Origin: Diphasiastrum complanatum
Lineage: Eukaryota; Streptophyta; Lycopodiopsida; Lycopodiales; Lycopodiaceae
Direction: 5' to 3'
Assembly (NCBI GenBank): GCA_029204225.1
Contig: CM055113.1
Location: 13,404,906-13,468,905, forward strand
Length of the DNA stretch: 64,000 bases
Position numbers and translations under genes: made by a program. Position 1 is the stretch's first letter; each line of letters starts with the position of its first letter. The notes under the pieces are model-generated. The model saw nothing but the letters and a program-made list of their open reading frames with translations. It did no database searches and had not been told where the DNA came from. Of the stretch, positions 45,538 to 57,149 are shown one piece after another.

Positions 45538-45804
45538 TGTCAACAATCAGAAATACAACATCAAGCATTCACCATAAACAATCACCAAGTAGGGAGACGG
45601 AAGAAGAAAACACACAATATCACACTATCACACTAACTTCATACTGAATATAAAATGTACATATAAACCCTGAACCCTGATAGAGAGAGAAAACCTACGA
45701 ATAGACAAATAGACTAGCCTACGGCTAATTACAGCTGGTAACAGCTGTCAACATTAATGTACATCGTAAACAGTAACAATGAAGTTTATCATTGATTTCT
45801 AACA
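45538..45804 (-). mobile_element. 3' LTR of Copia E (about 267 bp)
   Basis: It starts TGTCAACAATC and ends TTTCTAACA, followed by CTCTCCCTCAATG (45805-45817), the complement of a polypurine tract. This is the 3' LTR of a minus-strand Copia. The left edge is inferred from TG at a break in the transposase-like frame; no second LTR was found. Confidence 0.65.
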
Positions 45805-45818
45805 CTCTCCCTCAATGA

Positions 45819-47945
45819 TAAAATTACATTCTTCTATTCCTAATAGAGTACGAAACCTCTCAAATTTATATCTACCTAATGACTTAGTAAAAATATCTGC
45901 CATTTGATCTTTAGATTTACAAAAAACAAGATCAATGGCTCCATCAAGAATTTTCTCTCAAATAAAATGATAATGTATTTTGATGTGCTTGGTTCAAGCA
46001 TGTAAAACTGGATTTTTGACAAGGTGAATGCAGCTTTGATTGTCGCAAGATATAGTAGTCACATCCACCTGTGGCTGACCTAAATCCACAAGCAATCCAT
46101 ACCTCTTCTTGTGTAGCATTGTTGAGTGCTCGATATTCAGCTTCCGTTGATGATAAAGCTACTGTAGGTTGCTTTTTGCTGTTATATGAATTTGCAGCTG
46201 TACCATAATTGAATGTATGACCACTGGTAGATCTTCTGTCATCAATATTACTTGCCCAATCGGCATCTGTATAACCTACCAACACTGGCGCTTCAGGCTG
46301 ATCATACTTCAAACCAAAATTCAATGTCCCTCGAATTATCTGAGAATACGTTTAGCAGACTTCCAATGTGCTTGGCTAGGATCTTGCATAAATTGACTAA
46401 CAACACCAACAACATAAGAAATATCAGGTTTCGTGTGTGCCAAAGAAATCAAACTACCCACAAGCTATCTATACAAATAAGCATCCACTTTCTCATATTC
46501 ATCATATGCAGTAAGCTTCATGTTGACATCCATAGGTGTACTCAAGGGCTTACAATCCTGCATATTGAACTTATAAAACAAATCTTGTGCATATTTGCTT
46601 TGTGTAAGAAAGACCATGTCTTTTTTCTGCCATACTTCAATGCCAAGACAGTAGTGCATCAATCCTAGATCACTCATGTCAAAAGCATTGGAAAGATTTG
46701 ATTTGATTTGATTAATTAACCTCTCATTACTTCCTGTAATAATCAAATCATCCACATACAACACAATGAAAACTATATCTAAATCTTGCCTTAGAATGTA
46801 AAGATTAGGATCAACATCACTCTTTATCATTCCCCTTCGCTTGAAGTGCTCATCAATGCAAGAGTACCATGCTCGTGGTGATCTGCCTCATGATATTTCT
46901 ACGATTCCTGACATGATTCATGAGCCTTTCACCCTTCCATATATGGCTTTGTTGAGTTTACAAACCAAATGATCTCTTCCTGGCTCAACAAACGCTTGAG
47001 GTTGCTCTAGATATACCTCTTCATCCAATACTCCATTAAGAAAAGCAGATTTGACGTCCATTTTCGGGATTTTCCAACCATAGAAAGCAGAAATTGCAAT
47101 GATAGAACGAATAGTTACCATTTTGGCTATAGGTGCAAAGGTCTCCTCAAAGTCTATACCTTCCTGCTGCTCAAAACCTCTTGCAACTAATTGTGCCTTG
47201 TACTTGTTGAGTTGCCCATCCGCTCCATACTTCGTCTTGTAGATCCACTTACATGTGATAGGTGTCTTACCATTAGGTAGCTCAACCAAGTCCCATGTTT
47301 TGTTCTTCGATATAGTCTCCATTTATATTTTCATAGTTGCACGCCACTCCTTGTGTTCCTTTGCTTCGTTGAAAGTTTTAGGTTCTTGAGCCGTTAAGAT
47401 GGATCCCATTAGGACTAGATTCATCTCTAATCTTGTAGGAGGTTTTCGATTTCTACTTGATCTTCTAAGCTCTCCCCGCTCACTAGATTCGGGAGTATTT
47501 CCCTTCTTTGTACCATCTGTGACTGATAAATACCATTTAGGTACTCTCTTGGGAATTTCAGCATCAGGCTTGCCTTTGCCCAATGGATCAAAATCCACTT
47601 CCTTCTTGACCTGTACTTTCGCTCCCTCATCAAAAGGTTCAGTGGATTGTTCACCTTGGCCCATCTCATCAAACGTAGCATCTCTAGAAATCACAAGCTT
47701 CTGTACATTTGTGTCATACATCATGTATGCCTTGGCCTTCTCATCATATCCAAGGAAAATACACTTGATAGCTTTTGCATCCAATTTCCTTTGTTTCTCA
47801 TCAGGAATATGAGCATAAGCATCACAACCAAATACTCTCAAATGAAAAATATTAGGTTTCTTTCCAGTAACAGCTTCATGAGGTGTCTTACCTTCCACGG
47901 ATTTTGTAGGACATCGATTCAAGATGTGCATAGCTGTGCGAGAGC
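45819..47945 (-). pseudogene. Copia E: integrase end, RT and RNase H
   Basis: The minus-strand reading starts in the integrase C-terminus (TAMHILNRCPTKSVEGKTPHEAVTGKKPNIFHLRVFG). It passes the linker (RRSSRNRKPPTRLE) and the RT (KMDVKSAFLNGVLDEEVYLEQPQAF, then YVDDLIITG). It finishes with RNase H (GYTDADWASNIDDRRSTSG, SSTEAEYRALNNATQEEVWI). Catalytic YVDD is intact. Frame slips occur near 46910, 46460 and 46330. There is no gag, protease or integrase core on this strand to the right. The missing parts lie, inverted, at 48850-50787. Confidence 0.88.
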
Positions 47946-48849
47946 CAAGAAATACTAGCTAGGAAAGACATGCAAGAATTGTGTAAGCCTCATGGTGAAT
48001 CCCGGAAGATGGAATGACCATGTAGATTGTTAAGACAAATAAGATGATTTTTGTCAAAAGATCTTATGTTTTGAACATTCTAGGTTTTACTGATGGGAAT
48101 GTTCCTTTAAGGAGCTCCCATTATTCATTGTACTCTAATAATATTGAACTTAGTGGAAATAAGAATAATGCACATCTATTAGATGCATACTCTAGCAGAG
48201 AATTTCTTCATGACAATACTGCCATAGAATCTGACACACAAGCTGATGATGAATAATGGACACTTTGTATTTTGTTAGAGTACAATCAATACATTTACAT
48301 TGAGTATTTCTCCTCCCTCTTGTTCCATAAATTTGCATGCAATCCTGAACATGTCACACATTTACATTGAGTATTTCTCCTCTTGTGTTCAATGAATTTG
48401 CAAGCAATTCTGAACATGTCATGATTTGATGACAATGATGATTGAATGTCTTTGTTATCTTCTACTCAGCAATCATCTAATTTTCTCTTTCTATATGAGC
48501 TTGCATGCTTTTCTAAACTTGTTGTATTGTGTGGACTTTGTTATATGTCGAATCTGAACTCTGCGGTAGAACCACTGAAACAATTGACAAATGTAGTTTC
48601 GTTTTTCATTGGTTCCTGCATGTTGTGTATTTCGATGAAATGTTGCTCGTGCTTGCCAATGTGATTTCTCCATCCCTTGTGATGACCATACACTCAAGCT
48701 TCCATATGTGTTTGCAAAAAATGTTGTATGATCTCTTAGTATGTGCTGCATATGTCAAAACCATAATGTTAGTCTTATGTTTGGATCTTAATATATATGA
48801 AGGAGCCGGAAACTATGCAGTTTGAAAATTCAAACCAAAGAACATTTTG
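47946..48849 (+). other. Segment between the two Copia halves, with a possible exon
   Basis: A frame at 48060-48256 follows a plausible splice acceptor (CATTCTAG at 48082). It reads FTDGNVPLRSSHYSLYSNNIELSGNKNNAHLLDAYSSREF and ends in an acidic tail at 48256. It may be the last exon of the interrupted transposase-like gene or of a host gene; I cannot decide. A 67-bp tandem repeat lies downstream (48291-48357, 48358-48420; starts ACATTTACATTGAG). The rest is AT-rich. Confidence 0.4.
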
Positions 48850-50787
48850 ATGGAAAAGGAGCTATGAGAGATCGTGACAGGTGAAGAGACAAGGCCATTG
48901 ATTGAAGAAGATCAATGGGCATTTGACAGGAGAAAACGGAAAGCACATAATGTCATCAACTTATCAGTTAGAGATGCAATTATTCCCTACATTTCGGATT
49001 CAGAAGGACCAAAAGAAACATGGGATACGTTGAAGGCATTGTTTGAGACCACAAACACATCTCGAGTGCTATTCTTGAAGACGAAGCTGCACACATTGCG
49101 GATGGATGATGGTGCAATTGTTGCTGATCACCTACTGAAGATCAAAGAGATTCGTGACCAATTAGCAGCAGTTGGAGAGCGAGTACAGGATCGTGAGATC
49201 ATGCAGTTGAAATTGAATAGTTTGAATGAGTCACATCAGATGTTTGTGACAAGTATAGCCACACAGGAAAATCTTCCAACCTATGAAGAGTTAGGTGGAT
49301 TGTTTTTGCAGGAAGAACAACGTCAAGAGAACTTGAGTCATCGCAACAAGGGATTTGATCAAGCTCTTGCAGTCAAGGGACATGGTGGTAGATTTGGTCG
49401 TGGAAGACACCAATCAAGAGGTGTAAACTCAAATTGTGGATCATTCCAACAATTTCAAGAACAATCCAATGATGGCCCAAATTGAGACAGTTGGAATCAA
49501 GGCCGAGGTCAAGGACATGACTATTCCAGGCAAAATAAACCTGGAAATTGTAGGTATTGCAACAAACCTGGCCACTGGGAGCATGAATGCTTCAAGAAAT
49601 AGAAGGAGATGGAACAAAGAAAAGACAAAGGGCAAGTGAAAAATTATGCTGATCAACATCAATTTGATGATTATTATTATGAAAACAATTATACTGATCA
49701 ACATCAATATGATGAGGATCAATATGAAGATGATACAGGTGAGAACTCAAAATTGTTCATTACAACATTAATGACAAGTGATGAGACCAAGGATACCTGG
49801 TACATTGATAGTGGTGCATCCAAGCACATGACTTCAAGGAAAGAGTGGTTTTCAGAACTTAAGGAAACTCACAATGGTGATGAAGTTGGACAAGCCGATT
49901 GCAAATTGCTATCTGTTAAAGGAGTTGGAGTGGTACCAGTGAAGTTAGCCAGCGGGAAGATAAAGCGGATAAGCAATGTGCAATATGTACCTGGCTTAGC
50001 TAACAATCTACTATCTGTTGGGACGATGACTGATCAACAACTCAAGGTTGAGTTTGACAACGACAAATGTCTTGTCAAAGACATCAAGAATCACTACAAA
50101 GTGATTGCTACCGGAGCTAGAGTCAACGGGAATTGACTCTACAAATTGAATGCGAGATCTTTTGCTCAAGCTATGGTAAGCATGGTTGATAGTCGAAGTG
50201 ATCTTTGGCATCAACGATTCGGTCATATTAGTGCTCAAAGTTTACAAATTCTCAAAAGAGGTAATCTAGTTATAGGATTGCCTGATATTTCTTTTGAAGG
50301 AAAAATTTGTGAAGGTTGAATTTTGGTAAAACAACACAGAGAAAGGTTTCCCAAAAGTGGAGAAAGGAGAGCCAGTGGCATCCTAGATCTTGTCCACAGT
50401 GATCTATGTGGACCTATGTAGACTAGATCTCTTAGTGGCTACTATTACTTTATCACCTTCATTGATGATTATAGCAGATGCATTTGGCTTTATTTCATAA
50501 GCAAGAAATCAGATGCTTTTGCTAAATTCAAGGAATTCAAGGCATTAGTTGAGAAGCAAACATGATGTTGCATCAAAACTTTGAAATCTGATGGAGGTGG
50601 TGAGTATTTTTTGACAGAATTTATTGAATTCTGCAAAGATCAAGGGATCAAGAGACAGATTACAACACCTTATTCACCACGACAAAATGGAGTTGCAGAA
50701 CAAAAGAACAAATCTATTGTTGAGATGGCCAGGGCGATGCTCAAAAGCAAGGGTCTGCCAAATACCTTTTGGGCAAAAGCTAGATAA
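48850..50787 (+). pseudogene. Copia F: gag, protease and integrase core (truncated)
   Basis: The plus-strand reading gives gag (AHNVINLSVRDAIIPYISDSEGPKETWDTLKALFE), a CCHC knuckle (CRYCNKPGHWEHEC) after an in-frame stop, an acidic repeat-rich linker and the protease WYIDSGASKHMT (intact DSG). The GAG-pre-integrase part follows (LWHQRFGHISAQSL). The integrase core reads VHSDLCGPM, FIDDYSRCIWLYF and [10 protein letters not shown]...QNGVAEQKN. It stops in LPNTFWAKA at about 50781. At least four in-frame stops are present. The gag N-terminus and 5' LTR are missing. Its break point is complementary to that of Copia E. Confidence 0.86.
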
Positions 50788-50799
50788 AATGATAAAGCT

Positions 50800-51690
50800 T
50801 TAACTACCATTATCAGACTCTCCCCAACTGGGCTCAGCATGAAATGAGCAATACAGGGTCTCATTCTTCAAGAAATGCCTAAGACAGTGGCCAAGTCCAC
50901 TATCCCTCTGGAATGAGGATGCATGTTGTTTGTAATTACTTCGTCTCGTAGCAAAATCATCAATTATGAGAGCATCCTGCAATAAGAAATATGTTAGAAA
51001 AAATACATTCAATAGTTAAGAACATTCTAAAGCAAGGAAGTTTAAACACTTACACATTCTTCATCATCAGCAGCAACTAGATCAGGATGATCAAAATAAT
51101 GACCACCTACTGAAGTGGAATCATCTGTGAAATGCATTAATGATGGACGAGGGAAGCCCATCTGGGATTGAAATGCCATGAATTCTTCATCGGATGGTCT
51201 GCCTCGTCCATCCTCAACAATATATGATAAAGTCTTAGTCAAGCATTGTTCACCGGTCATAAGTCCCTCCTCATCATCAAAATCAATTCCAGCAACAAGG
51301 TCATCTATTTCAAAATCTACAAAGTCGGAGAATTCAGAAATTGTGCCAGATAATAAACATAGAACCTGACATTTAGACTCCTCTATAGGGATCGATTCAT
51401 CAGTAGATGTATTTTGGCCAATAAAAGAATCCCGGAGCACATCAGTATTTACATCAATAAAGTCACTATTCTTATCAGGGGTGTCGATGAGGAAGTGACT
51501 GATATCCTTAATAGATGACTGGATAGAGGATGATGCAATAGGAGGCTGGTGCTCAGTAACTTTTTGGTTCAGGCCTTCAAAGAGAATAACGACACATTGT
51601 CACAGTGTCGGACTAGTGGATTCACACCAGCAAGAAAATACCTGCTCATGCCTTATCATACCAAGTCAGATATGTTAAATGGTTCTCGCT
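50800..51690 (-). pseudogene. Unidentified spliced gene, minus strand
   Basis: Two exons can be read. The C-terminal one (50800-50976) encodes DALIIDDFATRRSNYKQHAS, then RHFLKNETLYCSFHAEPSWGE and a stop. A 77-bp intron with GTAAGT donor and TTGCAG acceptor separates it from 51054 onward. That exon is open to about 51590 and reads GLNQKVTEHQPPIASSS, DFVDFEIDDLVAGIDFDDEEG and MGFPRPSLMHFTDDS. A frame slip near 51590 separates it from MSRYFLAGVNPLVRHCDNV. The protein is acidic and I recognise no family. The right side of Copia F abuts its stop. It may belong to the candidate DNA transposon or be a captured host gene. Confidence 0.5.
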
Positions 51691-51782
51691 GTTTAATCCT
51701 TTATCATTGGCATTATCAATGGAAATAGTTCTCAGAATTGCAGCTAATGGAATTTTTATCTTATTTTGTAGTGACCACTAGA

Positions 51783-52387
51783 GTTTAAACCTGATCTCTA
51801 CTAAGAGATCTATAGATAATATTGTTAAAGGATTTTGTGTCAAGATGAACTTGGCTAGCAATACGCATAAGGATGTAGATATATACTTGCCATATTTAAG
51901 TAAATATATTTCAACAGATGTTCCCCATTCCGTGGACTGGCAGATCGTTAGTTTGGAGGTAAATTCTGTCTGTCTTAACAACATTTTGAAATCAATATTC
52001 TAATGTATTTGTTTCATAATTGATTTCTTGTGTGCTGAATTTTTTTGCAGTCACCCCAGCAAAATGATTCATTCAGCTGTGGGTGGTACACATTATATAA
52101 TGCAAAGTTATTTTTTGAGTGGTTCAACCTTCCAGAAGATGTTGATATTTCTAAGGTAATTAATTCTGTTTATTCTTATTTTTTGAATCATGATTAGTTT
52201 TTTTTGGCCATTACTAATACATGAATATTCTATCTTGCAGTTTACACTTCTTGAGTGCACATCAAGCCAGGTGTACAGATTTAGACAAGAAATTAATATC
52301 CTGAGCATACTGGCTAGGGCAAGGCTTCAGCCTCCCGTTGTTGATGATGGTGCAAAGGATGATGTAATTATACTAAATAAAGATTAG
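51783..52387 (+). pseudogene. Ulp1/C48-type cysteine peptidase, C-terminal exons
   Basis: Three exons with GT-AG introns: 51783-51958, 52051-52155 and 52241-52387 (introns of 92 and 85 bp). They encode YLPYLSKYISTDVPHSVDWQIVSLE, then SPQQNDSFSCGWYTLYNAKLFF and a C-terminal tail ending LNKD. The Q-x-N-x-x-x-CG box is the catalytic cysteine region of SUMO-protease-like (C48) enzymes. Such domains are often carried by plant Mutator-like and other DNA transposons, and by Polinton-type elements. The catalytic His and Asp should lie upstream, but the oppositely oriented gene at 50800-51690 occupies that place, so the 5' part is lost. The stop is 184 bp from the end of the convergent minus-strand gene. 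Confidence 0.6.
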
Positions 52388-52571
52388 AACAATACAGATA
52401 GCATAGAACAAAAATAGATTGCACATGTATAGAATTCATAGGAAAATATACATTGATATATCAAATGCTGCTCCATTTTATGAATTTGGGAGCACAAAAT
52501 AATGTACTGATGCCCAACTTGGGGTTTCATTTATTGAATGAAAGAGTCTATACACAGATTTTTACTAAATT

Positions 52572-53782
52572 TTATTTGAAGCTATTGTTGCTTATCTCCA
52601 TTTGGTTTGTGTGACCATTTAGTTCAAAGTCTTGATCCAGTGGTAGCCTTGTACCTTCAATTTTCTTGTATCTCTGATAGCTAAATGTGAGACTGAGCAT
52701 TTGCTTTTCGATATGATAACGAAAGATCATTGAAGACTTTTTAATCCTACATTCTATGTCATTATTTGTTTTACTATCCCAGCCTTGATCCATGAGATCT
52801 GACAAAGTCTCATATGATAAATCTTTGCAAACAAATAAAGTTGGTGTCCTACAAACACTGGCACACACTCGAGAAAAAATCAACAAATATATGTAATGAG
52901 ATAAACCAACTTGGGTGAACAATTTTCGAGCCAGTGCTTATCTTCATAGCATTTCTAATATCAATGAGTAGCTTGCATCTCAAGGATTCATAAACAATAC
53001 TGTCAGGAATAGGCCACTCATCACTTTGAAAACTAGGCAATGGAATTGCTTCAAGCTTGCCAAAACCTCCATCTGTATGTGGCGTATATAAAGATTCATA
53101 AAAATAGATACCACAATCTGCACTTCTTCCTCTGTATTACAGCTTTCCAACATCAGAGTGAATCACGTCTAATATTCTTGCAAGTGATTGTGCTGGCTCC
53201 CATTCACTTATGCATGATGGATATAAATCTGAAAAAAAAAAAACAATGTTGAAAGCATTTAAATCATATGAAGAGCATCAATAAAGAAAATCTCCTATGA
53301 TTGTTGTAGAGTGCATATGTTTTGATATACTTACAATTATATTTTTGATGATCATGAGGATTGATATCATGTACTTTGATTTCTAAATGCATATATACAT
53401 GTTGTACTAAAACTTCTGATATCGATTGACCTCCCGGGATAGTCTTAAACTCCAAATTTTTTGCTTTCCAATAAGATTTGTATGTCATATTTGTTCTTTT
53501 CTTTTGTCGGAAATTGCTTTTTAATAATAGATGCAGCAATAACCATGAATTCTTCATATATTTTGTTGGCTTCTGGTTATCATCTTCATCTTTCTCATTG
53601 GAAAGAATCACAGACTCGACTGTAGATCTGGGTCTCCTTGCCATTGCTATTTTCAAAGCTTGGGCGCCAAAAATCTCTCTGATATGATACTTAATTTCAA
53701 TTTTTCGTATCACATTTAATTTAAGGTGAATGGCAACATAGGCATGATTACTGTGTATACCATATTTTATGTAACTGTACAT
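52572..53782 (-). pseudogene. Unidentified spliced gene with Ulp1-like neighbour, minus strand
   Basis: The 5' exon (53264-53782 or part of it) encodes MARRPRSTVESVILSNEKDED, then SYWKAKNLEFKTIPGGQSI and SEVLVQHVYMHLEIKVHDI. After an intron ending in a T-rich tract (CAG at about 53235) the next exon reads LYPSCISEWEPAQSLARILDVIHSDVGKL. An internal TAA breaks it, and it continues TPHTDGGFGKLEAIPLPSFQSDEWPIPDSIVYESLRCKL. A last part ends with QMEISNNSFK and a stop at 52572. Family unknown. A related fragment lies at 42545-42803. Conserved blocks in two diverged copies support a real coding past. Confidence 0.5.
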
Positions 53783-54065
53783 ACCGTATTTCTATAACTG
53801 TAACTAGTATAGTTAGTAAATTTCACTATACTAACCAGCATAGTCAAGTAAATTTAACTTGAAGTATTGACGTCGGGCAAATTAGCACATGTCGGGCAGG
53901 AAGAAAAAACCAATGGGATAAGTCCATGCTACCCGGACAAAAATTTCAATGTTTTCTATATTGTATTCTTATTTCTCAGTTAATTTGAACTACGTTACAT
54001 AGATTTCAAATCTGTGCATTTTGATTGGGCCTGGTGACTGTTAAAACTAAAGAAAAAAAATAAAA
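53783..54065. other. No supported gene
   Basis: AT-rich flank between the minus-strand gene start and the terminal-like sequence. It holds a short duplication around TATAGTTAGTAAATTT / ATAGTCAAGTAAATTT (53809-53852). Confidence 0.4.
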
Positions 54066-54112
54066 GTATCTTTACAAAGGGTTTTTTAATTATTTTGGAA
54101 CTCCTCTAATGC
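54066..54112. repeat. Conserved terminal-like sequence, right copy 1
   Basis: CTTTACAAAGGGTTTTTT, then GGAACTCCTCTAATGCATTG. Inverted relative to 42777-42822, with GAACTCCTCTAATG shared exactly. It lies about 290 bp upstream of the start of the minus-strand gene. Confidence 0.5.
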
Positions 54113-54548
54113 ATTGATATTTTTGATATATTCTTGGTATCCATTGATCTTTTGTATTTTTTTCATTACAAATTCTGTGTAGCCATTAGTCCAAAATATG
54201 TGTACGCAAGTTGAGAACAGAGAGAATGAGAGGTAAACCTAAGAATGACAATCCAAAATAAGAGATAGAATGAAGAGAATGAGAAGTATACCTAAGAATG
54301 ACAAGAAGTTCCTAAACTACAAGGATTAGATAACTATAGTTTATGACTATTGACGTCAAATCAACCTCAAGTGTACAAAGGACAGTACCTGTGGTCCAAT
54401 CCAGCCCGGCGGGATGTTTGAAATCACGAAAATTTGGTTGGGAAAGTTGAAAAAACAATTTTCGTCCGTCGACCAATGTTACAGTTCGTCACAGATGGAC
54501 ACCATTCATTGGAACACATAAGTGTTGAAAGTGTGCAAAGTCAAAAAT

Positions 54549-54641
54549 AGCATCTTGACAAAGGGCCCATTTTGAGTTCTAATATCCCCTAATGAATTGT
54601 GACTGTCAAAATCCTAGTTGTCAGTGACAAGATGCTAGCCG
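54549..54641. repeat. Conserved terminal-like sequence, right copy 2, with short hairpin ends
   Basis: TAGCATCTTGACAAAGGGCC, then TTTTGAGTTCTAATATC and CCCTAATGAA, followed by GTTGTCAGTGACAAGATGCT. The first half matches the inverse of 23940-23975. The second half matches 23893-23931 in direct orientation. TAGCATCTTG and CAAGATGCTA at the two ends form a perfect 10-bp inverted repeat. Confidence 0.55.
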
Positions 54642-57149
54642 GCAAGTACTCGGGGTGATCAAATGGGTCACAAGTCTTTGGTGGGGCATGGGGGTGGTAC
54701 CCTATGAGTCAGTTAGGGGTAGGTAGACAATTCATGACAAGGGTGCTACATAGCACACACATACTTGGTAAAATATGTCATGTGATAGTCCAACATTTAT
54801 TGTCTACACCTATATTTTTCCAAAAGTACAAAGTTGTGCCTACTTTGTGATGTGGAAGACCCATACCTTTGGAGCCTTGTGCCCTAGTATGGTGGTGTCC
54901 TGAAACTCTTACCATTAAGTAACCATCTCCCATCATTGGGCATTTGATAAAATGTGCATGTGCCATGTGGTAGTACATCATTGGATGACACATCTTAGTT
55001 TTGCTAAAAGAATAATAAAAAATCAATGTTGCATGTCTCTCACATGAAAGGCTTAGGCTATATAGTTTTTTGGGTGAAGGTGTAAAAGACAAGCAATTTT
55101 CATCATTAGGCATTTCACTTAATTTTAAGGGGGGGAAGGGTGCACTCCGTGGCACTCTTGCCCCGGAAGGCGCTGAGCTGAGCCCAAGGGTGTAGCACCT
55201 TCTGCGGGCGGAAGGGTCGAGGAGCCGGCCCTTCCTCGATGTGAATTCACTTTTTTTTTGCTGTAAATTTTTTTACATGCACCTTCCAACATCCAGAAGG
55301 TGCCTATAAACATTTTCCCCACCAATTACGTTTTGTGAGGCTGCTCCATTTCCTTTGTAAAAATGTTTGTAAAAGTGATTTTATGGGTGGTATAAAGAAT
55401 TTTCAGATTAATCAACAAAGGCTAAAATAAAAGAACCATTTTCATGAAAAAAAAAGGCTATGAAAAAAAATCTCGTGCTAGGTGCTAAGGACTGGGAAGG
55501 CTTGAAAAACTAGCCATTAACCTTTTACCTTGGCACTTTGGAGGGTTCTCTCACCACATTTTTCACTTCAGATCAGTGCTCTGAAAAATTGGCAGTATAA
55601 AAATGGAATCGGCATAATTTCTCAAAAATTGATGTCATAAATCTTTGATGATTTTCGATAGAAACATATGAACCTTTTATGAGTAATACTCTTCAAAAAT
55701 AGAAAGGCTTTTAAAAATGCAGGATCTTTTTAGGATAACTCAAAAGAGGTTTCCTTAGCAATAAATTTTTTTGGAAAGCCGAACCGGGCAGAATGGCCTT
55801 GCCCGCCTCCTTCCATTGCGTAATGGCTACCTGAAATTTTTTCAAAAGCACATTACGAAGCATAATAGGCAGGTTTGACTTTGACTGACCAACACAAAAT
55901 GTGCCACATGGCAGCTGTACGAAATTCGTACGGACGGGCAAAGACAAGCAAAAAAAAAAGCAAAATCTGCCTTTGAAAAAAAAACATGCATTTTCTACTT
56001 TTTACTTTATTTGAAAATGGGCATAATATGCAACATGTATGCATTAGCATTAGGGTATTAGCATTAGGGTATTGGTATGGCATTGTTGTGGTTCAGGGAA
56101 GAGGCTCAACCAACATCAGCAGCAACATCGTCATGACCAACCTACAATCAATGCACCTTTATTACTACACAAAAAGAAGATCACAAGCTCACGGTATTGA
56201 TTGATGGGCATCCTGATCTCCTCCTCGTCACTAATCTCCTCCTCGTCACTATGTTGTTGGAGCATTCACGCGGTTATCTCAAGACCACATATGCTGTAAT
56301 CACTCCCTTTTGCATCAAGCCCAATTCAATCAGTCTTGAAGGAATGTGGTTGTGGGGTTATGTCAGCAACGCAATGCTCGCGTGTCCACGATTGCTCATC
56401 CTAGAGCCTATACTTTCAGGCTTCTCCTTTGCGTTTCGCTCATCTCCCCTGGTTACATGTACATCGCTGCTTATATGTTACGTGGCACATCTGATCTCTG
56501 CAGAATGCACACAAAACTACGCACAGGTTGTTCCTGCTAGATTTAGGGAGGAGTTCTAGTGGGATCAGTGGCTGATTATTGCACTTCCCACCAGCTCTAG
56601 ATCTCAACAGACAGGGAGTTTTCAGAAACTTTCCCAGATGGCAGCCTTCCCTCCTCAGCAAGTATAACACCTCAGAACTCATGGCCTCGGTCACCTCAGA
56701 ATTCTTAGGTGAATAAATGCATCTCTCTTGTCGTACAATGCCTTGGCTGTGAAAAGCTTGGTGGACAGATAACAGGCTATCAGCGTGAACTGTATGCACA
56801 AAAATTGAACAACTCGAGCCTAGCAAATATTCAGAACATCACAACAAGTCTGTTAGTCTAAGCTACGTGTTTATGTCTCAGTTAGAGTTTCTTTCCTGAT
56901 TATGCAATCGTTAGCTACGATTTGTATCTTCTTGAAATCAAGGTCTGAAACACAGTTTACAGCTTCATCCAGCGTATGCAATGTGGGCTGGCCTGCACAG
57001 GCAGCTAACATGCACACTACGAAGAACGTACACTAACAATCTCATAAAACTACAGGTGTTCTGGGCTGATTTTGGAGCAACACAAGGTGTTTGTCAAAGT
57101 GACATACTGACGGACAATTAAGGATCTGTATTTCGTTCAAGGAGCCAAA
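54642..57149. other. Intergenic region upstream of the BAHD gene
   Basis: No supported coding region. A GC-rich patch at 55138-55245 (GGCGCTGAGCTGAGCCC, then GGTCGAGGAGCCGGCCC) stands out and is followed by a T-run; it may be a short retroelement relic, but no pol III boxes are convincing. The stretch 55585-55740 weakly resembles 17120-17300. GCATTAGGGTATT is duplicated at 56045-56071. A plausible promoter lies within the last few hundred bases, but I see no clear TATA box. Confidence 0.45.

Noticed and set aside
55138-55245. tRNA-derived SINE
   Set aside because: GC-rich with a GGTCGAGGAG stretch, but no proper A box at the right spacing and no target duplication; kept only as a GC-rich patch.
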